Numbered from the stretch's first letter, positions 7,798 to 16,402 are shown. The stretch: DNA of 43,391 nucleotides from DATBFX01 sp036558305 (GCA_036558305.1 DATBFX010000310.1:1-43391); one strand, 5' to 3'. The notes: generated by a model not told the origin, from the sequence alone. Translations and numbers: made by a program.

Positions 7798-8445
7798 TTG
7801 CGCGGTTCTCCTCGTGATGCCAGAAAATACGAACTGATGACCGTCTTTAGCCCGGACGTCCCCGAGGACGAAATCCAGGGGACGATCGATCGCGTCGTCG
7901 GCTACATCACCACCGCCACCGGCGAGGTCGTCGACGTCAATCGCGATTCGCCCTGGGGCCGCCGGCGTCTCGCCTACGCGATCCGCCACGCCAGCCGCGA
8001 CGTCCGCGACGGTTTCTACACGCTGTATCACTTCAACGTCGCGCCCCACCGCGTCGAAGAGATCGAACGTGAGCTCCGGCTCAACGACCGCATCATGCGG
8101 TATCTGGTCACGCAGTACACACCGAAGCCGATCGATGAAACGGCACAAGCCCAGGAGACGACCGAAACCGAGGCCCCGGCCGTGACTGGGGTCGAAGCGG
8201 AGAGTGCCGAGGGCGAACCCGCGAGCGCCGAGGTCGAGCCGGCGAGCGCGACGGCCGCCGACGGCGAGTCCGTCACCGCGGGCGCGGAAGGCGAACGGGA
8301 GACGGCTGCGGTCGAAGCTACCGTCGAGGAACCCGAAGCCGAGGCAACCGAACCGGTCGAGGACGTCGCGGAAGCAGCCGAGACGCCCGCTGCCGGCGAC
8401 GATGAGGCGGATACCGAGGAAGCGGCTCGGTCGGAGGAGGAGTAA
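7798..8445 (+). CDS. rpsF: 30S ribosomal protein S6 with acidic C-terminal tail
   Basis: S6 binds 16S rRNA in the platform together with S18. TTG 7798 was chosen because AAAGGAG lies 6 bases upstream and it gives the normal N-terminus RKYELMTVFSPDVPEDE. Residues 1 to about 108 cover the S6 fold (WGRRRLAYAIRHASRDVRDGFYTLYHF, then ELRLNDRIMRYLV). The remaining 105 or so residues are Glu/Ala/Thr-rich and strongly acidic, giving 215 residues against about 95-130 in most S6 proteins. First gene of rpsF-ssb-rpsR; the stop codon touches the ssb ATG. Confidence 0.93.
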   Translation: MRGSPRDARKYELMTVFSPDVPEDEIQGTIDRVVGYITTATGEVVDVNRDSPWGRRRLAYAIRHASRDVRDGFYTLYHFNVAPHRVEEIERELRLNDRIMRYLVTQYTPKPIDETAQAQETTETEAPAVTGVEAESAEGEPASAEVEPASATAADGESVTAGAEGERETAAVEATVEEPEAEATEPVEDVAEAAETPAAGDDEADTEEAARSEEE

Positions 8446-8928
8446 ATGGCCGGCGTCAGCAAGGTCATCCTTGTCGGCAATCTCGGGCGCGATCCGGAGA
8501 CCCGCTACACGCCCAACGGGACGATGAACGTCCAATTCACGATGGCCGTGAGCCGGCGGTGGACGGATCAGGGCGGCCAGCAACAGGAACGGACGACGTG
8601 GTTTCGTATCACCGCTTGGGGTCGCCTGGCCGAAACCCTGGACTCGTTGACGCAGAATGGCTACCTCGCCAAAGGCAAACAGGTTTACGTTATGGGAAAC
8701 CTGGAGGCCCGTGAGTACCAGGACCAGCAGGGTCAGACACGGACCTCGCTCGACGTTCGCGCCGACGAGATCCAATTGCTCGGCAGCCGCGCCGACGCTG
8801 AAGGCGGCACGGGCGGCACCGCCGGGTTCGGTGGCGGTGGTGGCGGCGGCGGCGGTGGACGCGGCGGCCGACCCGGTGGAGACGCCGAGGACATGGGCAG
8901 CAGCGACATGGACGACGTTCCGTTTTAG
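8446..8928 (+). CDS. ssb: Single-stranded DNA-binding protein
   Basis: A 160-residue SSB that coats single-stranded DNA during replication and repair. The OB-fold (residues 1-110) begins VSKVILVGNLGRDPETRYTP and includes TTWFRITAWGRLAE and VYVMGNLEAREYQDQQG. A Gly-rich linker (about 120-143) leads to the acidic tip DMDDVPF, which recruits partner proteins. The ATG directly abuts the rpsF stop, implying translational coupling; the ribosome site GGAGGAG is inside rpsF. Confidence 0.97.
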   Translation: MAGVSKVILVGNLGRDPETRYTPNGTMNVQFTMAVSRRWTDQGGQQQERTTWFRITAWGRLAETLDSLTQNGYLAKGKQVYVMGNLEAREYQDQQGQTRTSLDVRADEIQLLGSRADAEGGTGGTAGFGGGGGGGGGGRGGRPGGDAEDMGSSDMDDVPF

Positions 8929-8960
8929 GTCGCCGAGGCGCGACAGGGATTCGAGAAGTC

Positions 8961-9359
8961 ATGGCAGACAACGAACAACCGCAAGCCCAAGCCCCGAGCG
9001 GCGATCGATTCGGCGGCGAGCAGCCGCGTCAGCGATTCGGCGCCGGCGCTCAAGGTGGGCGCCCCCCGTTCGGTGGTGACCGCGGCGAGCGCGGCGAGCG
9101 CCCCCGCGGCCGGCGACCGGGTGGGGGCGGCCGCTACACACCCCGCCGCAAGGTCTGCGCTTTCTGCGCCGACAACATCGGCGAGGTCGATTACAAGGAT
9201 CTCGGCCACCTGCGGCGCCACCTGTCGGAGCGCGGCAAGATCGAACCTCGGCGCAAACTCGGCACCTGTGCCAAGCACCAGCGCTCGCTCACCGTGGCCA
9301 TCAAGCGCGCGCGTCACCTGGCGCTGTTGCCGTTCACGACGGGTGCCGGTCGCGGCTAG
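8961..9359 (+). CDS. rpsR: 30S ribosomal protein S18, zinc-binding type
   Basis: A 132-residue protein. The S18 domain occupies roughly residues 58-128, with KVCAFCADN, the DLGHLRRHLSERGKI segment, and TCAKHQR before VAIKRARHLALLPF. The CxxC plus CxxH set marks the zinc-binding form. Residues 1-57 are a low-complexity Gly/Arg/Gln extension not needed for the fold, so S18, like S6 in this operon, is longer than usual. It starts 32 bp after ssb. rplI does not follow, although it often does in this operon. Confidence 0.95.
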   Translation: MADNEQPQAQAPSGDRFGGEQPRQRFGAGAQGGRPPFGGDRGERGERPRGRRPGGGGRYTPRRKVCAFCADNIGEVDYKDLGHLRRHLSERGKIEPRRKLGTCAKHQRSLTVAIKRARHLALLPFTTGAGRG

Positions 9360-9400
9360 TCCGGTTCGCGGAGGACCGCGCCAGTTGGTCGAGCACGTAG

Positions 9401-9438
9401 ACGCGCCGGAACGGGATCGCACCTCCCGTCCGGCGCGT
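9401..9438 (+). terminator. GC-rich hairpin after rpsR
   Basis: ACGCGCCGG then AACGGGA (9401-9416) pairs with TCCCG then TCCGGCGCGT (9424-9438), a long imperfect stem 40 bp after the rpsR stop. No T-run follows, so an intrinsic terminator is uncertain; it could be an mRNA 3'-end stabiliser or a pause site. Confidence 0.45.
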
Positions 9439-9492
9439 CGGTACGTCGGCGGGATGGCGAGCGCTCGCCGGACCGCGTAGAGGATCGAGACG

Positions 9493-11145
9493 ATGGCCAA
9501 GAGCCGCCGAAATCAGCCCCAGCGCCAGGCCCCGCGTCCAGGAAATGCTCCCTCCGGGAAGCAGGGGCAACCCGCCGCGCCACCGAGCTGGCGCGAGCGC
9601 CTGCGCTTCGGTCGACAGCCGACGGCGCCGGGTCGTCGCCGGCGCGTGTCCCGGCGGGAACGCGAAGAGCGGCAAAAGCGCCAACTGTTCTGGGGAATGG
9701 GTATCGCCGGCGCCCTCATCGCCGTCATCCTCGTCGGTTTCGCGGCCAACGAATACTGGTTCAAACCGCGCCACGTCCTGGCGACGGTGGACGGCACAAA
9801 GATTCGCCGCGAGGACTATTGGAAGGTCCGATCCTACGATCTCCTCAACCAGGCGGCACAGTTCCAACAATTGGCCCAGTTCTCCGACAGTCAGCAGGCA
9901 TCGCAATACCAGTCGATGGCGCAGCAGGCGATCACCGAACTCGATAGCGTCTGGGGATCGACCACGACGGACGACACCACACTCTCGAAGATGGTCGACG
10001 ATCAGGTTTACCTCAAGAATCTCGACACGCTCGGACTCTCCATCAGCCAACAAGACGTCGACGACTACATCGCCCAGCAGTTCGAACCGTCGAACGCGCC
10101 GATCTACACCCCGACCGCCACCGCGACACTGATCCCGACCCGGGCGGCCTGGGCCACCGAAACCGCCTTCGCGTCCACCGCCACGGCGGCCGCTGGAGCG
10201 GCGACGCCGGCCGCGTCCCCGGAGGCAGTGGGTTCGCCCGAGGCGGCCGAAACGACCGGGTCGCCGGCAGCGGTGGCCTCGCTGGCGGGGGCGACAGCGG
10301 AAGCGGGCGCCGCGTCGAGTCCGGTCGTGCCGGTGGCCGAGACGCCCGCGGCCAGTCCGGTGGCATCGGAATCGTCGCCCGCCGCGGCCTCGCCCGGCGC
10401 CGAGGCGAGTCCGGCAGGTTCGCCTTCCCCCGAGGCGACGGTCTCACCGACGCCCAATCAGGACGAAGCCAGGCAGACGGCGGCGGCGGGTTACCAGCAG
10501 TTCCAGGACAACGCGTTCGACAAGACCCACCTGTCGCAGGCGGACTACGAGCGCCTGATCGTCCGGCCGCTGGTGGCTCGCCAGAAGGTCCGGGAGACCC
10601 TCGAGGCGCAGGTCGGGCAAACGGCCGACCAAATCCATGCCGAGCACATCCTCGTCAGCACGAAAGAGTTGGCGGACTCGATCTACCAGCAGTTGCAGCA
10701 GCCCGACGCCAACTTCGAGCAGATCGCCAAGGATCAGTCGACCGACACCACCACGGCGCCGAACGGCGGCGATCTCGGATGGTTCCCCCGCGGCATCATG
10801 GTCCCCGCGTTCGACGACGTCGCGTTCGCGACCCAGCCCGGCCAGATCAGCCAGCCGTTCAAAACCGAGTTCGGCTGGCACATCGTCAAGGTCCTCGCTT
10901 CCGAACCCAACCGTGCCCTGACCGACCAACAGATCAATCAACTGAAGTCGAAGAAAGTGCAGGACTGGTTGGACGAGCAGAGGGCGGGCATGCACATCAC
11001 CTCCGAGGCGAAACCGACCCCGACACCGGCCGAGCAAGAGTTCCAGGCGCCGCCCGACGCTCCGCCCACGCCGACCTCGACGCCGACGCCGATTGCCTCA
11101 CCAGAGGGCGAACCGGGGGCATCACCGCAGCCGCAAGAGGGATAA
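9493..11145 (+). CDS. Membrane-anchored parvulin-type peptidyl-prolyl isomerase (PrsA/SurA-like)
   Basis: A 550-residue extracytoplasmic foldase. Residues 1-65 are basic and disordered, followed by one transmembrane helix (about 66-88, LFWGMGIAGALIAVILVGFAA), so the bulk faces outside. A SurA-like N-terminal region starts at HVLATVDGTKIRREDYW. A Pro/Ala/Ser/Glu/Thr-rich segment (about 200-315) splits it. The parvulin domain (about 380-480) has AEHILVSTKE, GGDLGWFPRG and FKTEFGWHIVKV. The tail is again Pro/Thr-rich. ATG 9493 has GAGG upstream. It lies 133 bp after rpsR on the same strand and may be separately transcribed. Confidence 0.9.
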   Translation: MAKSRRNQPQRQAPRPGNAPSGKQGQPAAPPSWRERLRFGRQPTAPGRRRRVSRREREERQKRQLFWGMGIAGALIAVILVGFAANEYWFKPRHVLATVDGTKIRREDYWKVRSYDLLNQAAQFQQLAQFSDSQQASQYQSMAQQAITELDSVWGSTTTDDTTLSKMVDDQVYLKNLDTLGLSISQQDVDDYIAQQFEPSNAPIYTPTATATLIPTRAAWATETAFASTATAAAGAATPAASPEAVGSPEAAETTGSPAAVASLAGATAEAGAASSPVVPVAETPAASPVASESSPAAASPGAEASPAGSPSPEATVSPTPNQDEARQTAAAGYQQFQDNAFDKTHLSQADYERLIVRPLVARQKVRETLEAQVGQTADQIHAEHILVSTKELADSIYQQLQQPDANFEQIAKDQSTDTTTAPNGGDLGWFPRGIMVPAFDDVAFATQPGQISQPFKTEFGWHIVKVLASEPNRALTDQQINQLKSKKVQDWLDEQRAGMHITSEAKPTPTPAEQEFQAPPDAPPTPTSTPTPIASPEGEPGASPQPQEG

Positions 11146-11183
11146 CCCGGCACAGGAACCGCCGAACCGCCGCAGTCCTAGTC

Positions 11184-11193
11184 GTGCTATCCT
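11184..11193 (+). promoter_or_regulatory. Candidate -10 of the DUF1648 gene
   Basis: GTGCTATCCT, with -10 TATCCT at 11188-11193, about 108 nt upstream of the start codon. It shares GTGCTAT with the rpsF and lipoprotein candidates. No clear -35. Confidence 0.35.
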
Positions 11194-11301
11194 GCCGTGA
11201 GCGAGCACGCAGGGCGTCGAGTTGGATGCCCACGGAGTCCGGAGCGCCGCGTCCTGGGAACCGGCGAACACCGCACCTGCTCCGGATCGGGGGTCTCTGG
11301 C

Positions 11302-12204
11302 ATGTCATTCCGCGAGCGAATCGGTCATCAGCAGGAATGGGATCCTGACGAGGACACCGCGCCCCCGGTCTGGCATGACCAGTCGGCTTCCGCCACATCG
11401 GGTGGCGCGCCGAGCACATCGACCGAGGATCTGCCGACCTGGTCGCGGAGCGATTCCGGCGCCAGTCGTTCCGACGAGGATTCGTATCTGCCGTTGCCTC
11501 CTCCCCCGCCGCGCCGAACGTCGTCGGCAACCTCCGATCGTCGCACGACCGCCTGGCCGAGCTTGCGAGATTCGCTCAAGGGGAGTTCGGCGGCATCATC
11601 GCCCGGTTCGCGCAGCGGGCGCTCCGCCGGCGTCTACGGTGCTCGACCGACGACGCCCACCTCGCCAACCGCGTATCCGAGTTCCGAAAGCGTCGACGAC
11701 GAATTGCCGTGGCCGCTTCCCGAGGGGACGCAATTCGGTTACGACGAGGTGCCACCCGCCGAACAGCGCTATCCCGTCCGCCGGGGCACGCCCGCCCGTT
11801 CCCGCCAGCGATCCCGGCGCGCGGCTCCGGCCCAAAACCGCCCGTCGATGCAATTGCCGGCCGCGTTGGCTACCGTTGCGGCGGCGCAAGATCGCACCGT
11901 GCTCGCCGCGATCGGGGGGTCGGTTTTCAGCCTCTTCATGATGGTGGCCACGGTCAGTAGTCGGAGCGATTCGCTCCCGGCCTGGATCCCGATCCACCTC
12001 AACGCGGCCGGTGATGTCGACCGCTGGGGAACCGCGTCGACCGTCTGGCGGCTGCCGCTGATGACCGCCATGTTGACGCTGGCAACGTTCGTCGGCGCGT
12101 TGTTCGTGTCCCGGCGCGACCCGTTCGCCGCGAGGTTCCTGCTCGTCTCCGTGCTCCTCATCCACATGCTGGCGTGGATCGGATTGGTTCGCATCCTCTG
12201 GTGA
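11302..12204 (+). CDS. DUF1648-like membrane protein with long disordered N-terminus
   Basis: A 300-residue protein. ATG 11302 (MSFRERIGHQQEW) follows a G-rich stretch; upstream in-frame codons look non-coding. Residues 1 to about 185 are polar, Ser/Pro/Arg-rich and presumably disordered. The C-terminal 115 residues have three hydrophobic helices; between the first two, LPAWIPIHLNAAGDVDRWGT resembles the DUF1648 signature (IP-HxN-G-x-D-x-G). Function is unknown. The stop is followed 34 bp later by the PgsA-like gene, so the two are probably cotranscribed. Confidence 0.75.
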   Translation: MSFRERIGHQQEWDPDEDTAPPVWHDQSASATSGGAPSTSTEDLPTWSRSDSGASRSDEDSYLPLPPPPPRRTSSATSDRRTTAWPSLRDSLKGSSAASSPGSRSGRSAGVYGARPTTPTSPTAYPSSESVDDELPWPLPEGTQFGYDEVPPAEQRYPVRRGTPARSRQRSRRAAPAQNRPSMQLPAALATVAAAQDRTVLAAIGGSVFSLFMMVATVSSRSDSLPAWIPIHLNAAGDVDRWGTASTVWRLPLMTAMLTLATFVGALFVSRRDPFAARFLLVSVLLIHMLAWIGLVRILW

Positions 12205-12238
12205 CCAGCTCCGACGGGTCCGCGAGGGGCGGGACGAC

Positions 12239-12949
12239 ATGGCGAACTTGATCACGATCGGTCGCATCTGCCTGCTTTTCGTCGTCGTCGCCTTGATCTA
12301 CTACGGCAACGTCCAGGTGATCACGGCCTGCATGCCGCTCATCGCCATCACCTTTGCCCTCGACGGCGTCGATGGCTGGGTGGCGCGGCGCCGGGGCGAA
12401 TCGTCGCAGTTGGGCGCGGTCTTCGACATCGCCGGCGACCGGATCGTCGAAAACGTCCTCTGGGTCGTCTTCGCCGACCTGGACCTGATCCCGGTCTGGG
12501 TCCCCCTTCTGGTCATCACCCGCGGTTTCATCGTCGACGGATTGCGCTCGGTCTCGTTCGCGGAGGGGATGACCGCGTTCGGCGAACGCAACATGATGCG
12601 CTCGCCGCTCACTCGCTGGCTGACCGCAGGGCGCTTCATGCGCGGACTCTTCGGTTATGCCAAGGCGCTGGGGTTTGTCTTTCTCACGGGCCTCGAAGCC
12701 TACAATCACCACCACGACGACGTGGACGGTACGTTCATCGGCTGGCTCTACGGCATCGACGCATTCCGCTGGCTCGGTTGGTTCCTGGTCTGGCTCGCCG
12801 TCGTGCTGACGATCGTGCGGGGTCTGCCGGTCATCTACGACGCGATCGCCCTGTGGGGTCATGGCGATCAACCGGCGGCGTCTCCGCTGCCCTCGACCGT
12901 GCGGACCGACGATCGAGTTCGCGACGGCGCCACGCAGACTCCGTCTTGA
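12239..12949 (+). CDS. CDP-alcohol phosphatidyltransferase, PgsA-like
   Basis: A 236-residue integral membrane enzyme that moves a phosphatidyl group from CDP-diacylglycerol to an alcohol. The family motif DGxxARx8Gx3Dx3D is complete: DGWVAR at about residues 44-49, then G, D and D in LGAVFDIAGD. Helix content and the REF-like ITRGFIVDGLRS segment are closest to phosphatidylglycerophosphate synthase, though an inositol or other alcohol acceptor cannot be excluded. ATG 12239 follows GAGGGGCGGGACGAC. The last 35 residues are polar. A phospholipid-type acyltransferase gene lies downstream on the same strand. Confidence 0.88.
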   Translation: MANLITIGRICLLFVVVALIYYGNVQVITACMPLIAITFALDGVDGWVARRRGESSQLGAVFDIAGDRIVENVLWVVFADLDLIPVWVPLLVITRGFIVDGLRSVSFAEGMTAFGERNMMRSPLTRWLTAGRFMRGLFGYAKALGFVFLTGLEAYNHHHDDVDGTFIGWLYGIDAFRWLGWFLVWLAVVLTIVRGLPVIYDAIALWGHGDQPAASPLPSTVRTDDRVRDGATQTPS

Positions 12950-13174
12950 CAATGCCCGATGCCGCCCAAGAACGTGTCGGTCGTGCACCCCGGCACCGCA
13001 CCGGCAGCCGGCGCGACACTCCGCCGCGTCCCGAAACGCGCCTCCACCTTGAGTCCCGCGCCCCGATTGACGATCATTTGCGATGACGACGCTTTCTCTC
13101 GCGTCTCCCGACGGTCATGCCAGCCCGCGTGATCGGTCAAGATCACCTGGTCAGTCCCCGGAGGCGATCGATTC

Positions 13175-14347
13175 GTGGCAGTCGACGAACTCGCAAAACC
13201 CCAGGCCGTCGTGACCCCGCAACCCGACGGTCAACCGGACGACGCGCTGGCGCGGCTCCGTCAACCGCGTTCCCACTTGCCGCGGGTGGAGTTTCGGCTC
13301 GAGGAACGCCACCACCTCCGGCGGTTACTCAGCATCACCATCGCCATCGCCTGTTCCTGGGCCGTCAGACTGATGCCCGAGCGCGCCCGCTACTTCCTCG
13401 CCAGGAAGAGCGGCGACCTCTCCTATCGGGTCTCGAAAGCCTATCGCGACAGCGTCACCGACAACCTCAGGCACGTTCACAGACCCGACGTGTCCGAGCG
13501 AGAACTTCAAACGGCGGTCCGCAACGTATTCCGCGCCAGTGGGCGCAACGTCGCCGACATTTTGATGGTGCCGCACCTGCGACCCGAGGAGATCGTCGCA
13601 CGCGTGCCCTTGGTTTCCGGGAAGTGGAGCTACCTCGACGACGCGTTTGCCGCCGGTCGCGGCGTCGTCATCATCACCGGTCACCTCGGCGCCTTCGATT
13701 TCGTCGGTCAGGCGCTTCACCACCGCGGCTACAAACTGACCTCGGTCACCGGGCGCACGACCTCGCGCTTCTTGTTCGACGGCATCACGTTCCTGCGTCG
13801 TTCCCACGACATGCGACTCGTCGAAGCCAGTCCATCCGGGATCCGGACCGTGATCCGGGCGCTACGCCGGGGTGAGGGAGCGGTCTTCTTGACCGACCGC
13901 GACTTCTTCCAGAACGGGAAATCGGTGAGGTTTTTCGGCTGCGAAACGACCCTCTCCCCCGGCGCGGTCCGCATCGCCCGCGATACCGGCGCGCTGATCG
14001 TTCCCGTCTTCGGCATCCGCACCCGCACCGGACACGGCATGATTCTCGAGCCGCCGTTCTCCGTCGAAAAGACCGACGACCTCGATGCCGACGTCGCCCG
14101 CGGGCTCGATCACGTCGTCTCCGTGTTGGAACGGGTGATCGGCTCGGCCCCCGATCAGTGGGTCATGTTCCAGCGAGTGTGGCCAGAGGAACCGGGCGAC
14201 CGGTGCCACGCCGCTCCGGCCGCGCGTTTCGACGCGGTCGCTCGACCCGAACCGGTCGGCGTCGCCCCCCTTCAATCTCCCGGCGAGACCCGGTGGGATC
14301 GGCCGCCCAGAGATCGTACGGCGACGCCTCCGCAATCCGCACCGTAA
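13175..14347 (+). CDS. LpxL/HtrB-type lysophospholipid acyltransferase
   Basis: A 390-residue acyltransferase of the lipid A / PIM acyltransferase family. GTG 13175 follows GGAGG with 10-bp spacing. The catalytic HX4D motif is HLGAFD (in ITGHLGAFDFVGQAL). Further family blocks are FLTDRDFFQNG, a substrate-binding loop, and PDQWVMFQRVWPE, which normally ends the domain. A hydrophobic helix near residues 52-65 may be a membrane anchor. The final 60 residues (Pro/Arg-rich) are outside the family and lie antisense to the end of rimO, overlapping it by 185 bp. Substrate is unknown; a PgsA-like gene precedes it. Confidence 0.87.
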   Translation: MAVDELAKPQAVVTPQPDGQPDDALARLRQPRSHLPRVEFRLEERHHLRRLLSITIAIACSWAVRLMPERARYFLARKSGDLSYRVSKAYRDSVTDNLRHVHRPDVSERELQTAVRNVFRASGRNVADILMVPHLRPEEIVARVPLVSGKWSYLDDAFAAGRGVVIITGHLGAFDFVGQALHHRGYKLTSVTGRTTSRFLFDGITFLRRSHDMRLVEASPSGIRTVIRALRRGEGAVFLTDRDFFQNGKSVRFFGCETTLSPGAVRIARDTGALIVPVFGIRTRTGHGMILEPPFSVEKTDDLDADVARGLDHVVSVLERVIGSAPDQWVMFQRVWPEEPGDRCHAAPAARFDAVARPEPVGVAPLQSPGETRWDRPPRDRTATPPQSAP

Positions 14348-15647
14348 CGAACTCGCCGACCGGTTGCGCCCCCGGCACGAAGACCAGACCGTCTACCTCG
14401 GGCGCGTGGCGCGACGCGCGACCGACCGAGATCGGTTCGGTCCGCCCGCGCTCGTCTTCGGCCTCGCCGACCGCCTCGATCAAGACCTTCTGCGTCGTGC
14501 CGACGAGCCGGCGATTCTTGCGCAGCGAGATGCGGTGCTGTGCCTCCATGATGGCGCCGCGCCGTTCTTCGGCCACCTCGACGGGCACCGCACCGTCCAG
14601 CGCCGCGGCTTTCGTTCCGGCCTCCGCCGAGTAGGTGAACACGCCGACGTGGTCGAACTCCTGCTCCTCGACGAACCGGAGGAGGGTGCGGAATTGCTCG
14701 TCGGTTTCGCCCGGATACCCGACGATAAAGGTCGTCCGCATCACCAATCCCGGTAACGACCGCCGGGCGTGGTCGATCAACCGCATCGTCATCGTCGGAT
14801 CGCTCGGGCGATTCATCCGGCGCAGGACCTCGCGGTCGGCGTGCTGCAGCGGCATGTCGAGGTAGGGCAACAGGCTCTCGTGTTGCGCCACCACGTCGAC
14901 CATGCGCAGCGTGAGCGGGCTCGGGTAGATGTAGAGCATCCGCAGCCAGGGCAGGTTCGGTACCTGCTCGGCGATCGACTCCAGCAGGCTGGGCAGACCG
15001 TGTTTCATCCCGAGATCGGCGCCGTAGCGGATCGTGTCCTGGGCGACGAGGACGATTTCCTTGGTGCCCCGCGCGACGAGATCGACGATCTCCTGGATGA
15101 CGTGGAGCGGGCGTTTGCTGACCTGCCGACCCTTGATGCTCGGAATCGTGCAGAACGCGCAGTTGTGGTCGCAGCCGTCCGCGACTTTGACGTAGGCGGA
15201 CGGACCCGCTTCGGCGCGCCTGAAGGTCGTCAGCATCCCTTCGCAACCGGCTTGCTCCGGTTCCGCCTCTTCGCCGAAGAGACCGGCCACCACGTCGCCG
15301 ATCCGGTACCACTCGCGTGTCGTCAACACGCGATCGACGGCGACCGGAATGTCGTTGCGATAGTCGCCGAGCGCCGGCATGCAGCCGGCCGCGATCAGCC
15401 GCTGCCCATCCCGTCGCCGGTCGACCAACTCGTTGATCGCGCCGATCGACTCCGACCGGGCGGCGCCGAGGAAACCGCAGGTGTTGACGATCACGACGTC
15501 GGCCTCGTCGGCAACCGCCGTCGGCACGAGCCCGCGCTGCCGCAGCAACGTGTCCATCCCGTCCGAGTCGACCCGGTTCTTGGAACAACCGAGCGTCACG
15601 ATGTGGAAGGCACGACGAACCGGCTTCTCAGCCATCTCTCCGATCAC
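14163..15647 (-). CDS. rimO: Ribosomal protein S12 methylthiotransferase (radical SAM)
   Basis: A 494-residue enzyme that adds a methylthio group to an Asp of ribosomal protein S12. The UPF0004 domain has the three cluster cysteines in TLGCSKN, NTCGFL and AAGCMPA. The radical SAM motif CxxxCxxC is GCDHNCAFCTIPS. LPYLDMPLQHAD and FIVGYPGETDEQF are typical of RimO. A TRAM domain near residues 390-455 ends at ASPYDLW; the Arg-rich tail after it overlaps the acyltransferase gene on the other strand. GTG 15647 has AAGGGA upstream; ATG 15635 (MAEKPVRR) is an equally possible start. It lies downstream of yajQ on the same strand. Confidence 0.94.
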   Translation of the reverse strand: MIGEMAEKPVRRAFHIVTLGCSKNRVDSDGMDTLLRQRGLVPTAVADEADVVIVNTCGFLGAARSESIGAINELVDRRRDGQRLIAAGCMPALGDYRNDIPVAVDRVLTTREWYRIGDVVAGLFGEEAEPEQAGCEGMLTTFRRAEAGPSAYVKVADGCDHNCAFCTIPSIKGRQVSKRPLHVIQEIVDLVARGTKEIVLVAQDTIRYGADLGMKHGLPSLLESIAEQVPNLPWLRMLYIYPSPLTLRMVDVVAQHESLLPYLDMPLQHADREVLRRMNRPSDPTMTMRLIDHARRSLPGLVMRTTFIVGYPGETDEQFRTLLRFVEEQEFDHVGVFTYSAEAGTKAAALDGAVPVEVAEERRGAIMEAQHRISLRKNRRLVGTTQKVLIEAVGEAEDERGRTEPISVGRASRHAPEVDGLVFVPGAQPVGEFVTVRIAEASPYDLWAADPTGSRREIEGGRRRPVRVERPRRNARPERRGTGRPVPLATLAGT

Positions 15648-15665
15648 CCGATGTTCCCTTTCGTC

Positions 15666-15695
15666 CGTGACAGGTTCGGCGCCGCGCCTGTCACG
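15666..15695 (-). terminator. Hairpin between yajQ and rimO
   Basis: CGTGACAGG (15666-15674) and CCTGTCACG (15687-15695) form a perfect 9-bp stem with a 12-nt loop, in the 104-bp gap after yajQ. No T-run follows on either strand, so it may attenuate or stabilise the mRNA rather than end it. Confidence 0.4.
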
Positions 15696-15751
15696 GCAGC
15701 TCTCTCTTCAGTTGCGCGAGAAGTCGATGATTGACGACGTCCGACGGCCTG

Positions 15752-16243
15752 CTACCGGTAGTTCACGAATTGGAGCGCGACCGGATAATCCTCGGCCTTG
15801 AGTGCCTGGATCACCGCCTGCAAGTCGTCCTTGTTCTTCGCCTGCACGCGCACCGCATCCCCCTGGATCTGCGGCGTCACCTTCTTGAAGTCGTCGCGGA
15901 TCCGCTTCGTGATCTGCTTGGCCAGCTCTTCCGGGATGCCTTCCTTCAGCTTGACCACCTGCCGCACGCGACCGGACGCCGCCTGCTCTTCCTTTCCGTA
16001 GTCGAGGATCTTGAGCGACAGACCGCGACGGACCACCTTCGATTCGAGCAAATCGCGAACCGCCTGCAAGCTGATCTCCGACGCCGTGTTGATCGTAATC
16101 TCGTGTTCGCCCAGCGCGATGTCGGTTTTGGTGTCCTTCAGGTCGTACCGCTGCTGGATCTCGCGCCGCGCCTGATCGAGCGCATTCTTGAGTTCTTGAA
16201 GATCGTATTTCGATACGACGTCGAACGACGAAAGAGCGGCCAT
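15752..16243 (-). CDS. yajQ: YajQ family nucleotide-binding protein (UPF0234)
   Basis: A 163-residue cytoplasmic protein. Typical start MAALSSFDVVSKYDLQELKNALDQ at ATG 16243, with GGGGAGGACAGCA before it. The conserved centre (YDLKDTKTDI, QIQGDAVRVQAKNKDDLQAVI) and the end (PVALQFVNYR) match the family over its full length. YajQ proteins are two-ferredoxin-fold proteins; some members bind cyclic di-GMP and act on transcription. A diguanylate cyclase is encoded at 33697, but no direct link is shown. Upstream of rimO, same strand. Confidence 0.95.
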   Translation of the reverse strand: MAALSSFDVVSKYDLQELKNALDQARREIQQRYDLKDTKTDIALGEHEITINTASEISLQAVRDLLESKVVRRGLSLKILDYGKEEQAASGRVRQVVKLKEGIPEELAKQITKRIRDDFKKVTPQIQGDAVRVQAKNKDDLQAVIQALKAEDYPVALQFVNYR

Positions 16244-16348
16244 TGCTGTCCTCCCCGAAACTCCGCAACCGATAGATGGTACCAGATACCGTCGTGCTTG
16301 AGCCCGCCAAAACCCATGCTCTGGTCGTCTCCGAGCCGCGATCTGACG

Positions 16349-16354
16349 CATAAT
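16349..16354 (+). promoter_or_regulatory. Candidate -10 of the two-component operon
   Basis: CATAAT within GCATAATT, about 49 nt before the kinase ATG at 16403. The same GCATAATT occurs upstream of treS at 23743. No convincing -35. Confidence 0.3.
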
Positions 16355-16402
16355 TGACCCCTGGTGACAGGCAGACGCACCGCCGCAGCAAGAGTCCCGC
16401 GC

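Noticed and set aside
16364..16402. Upstream GTG start of the histidine kinase
   Set aside because: No ribosome site, and it would coincide with the likely transcription start after CATAAT.
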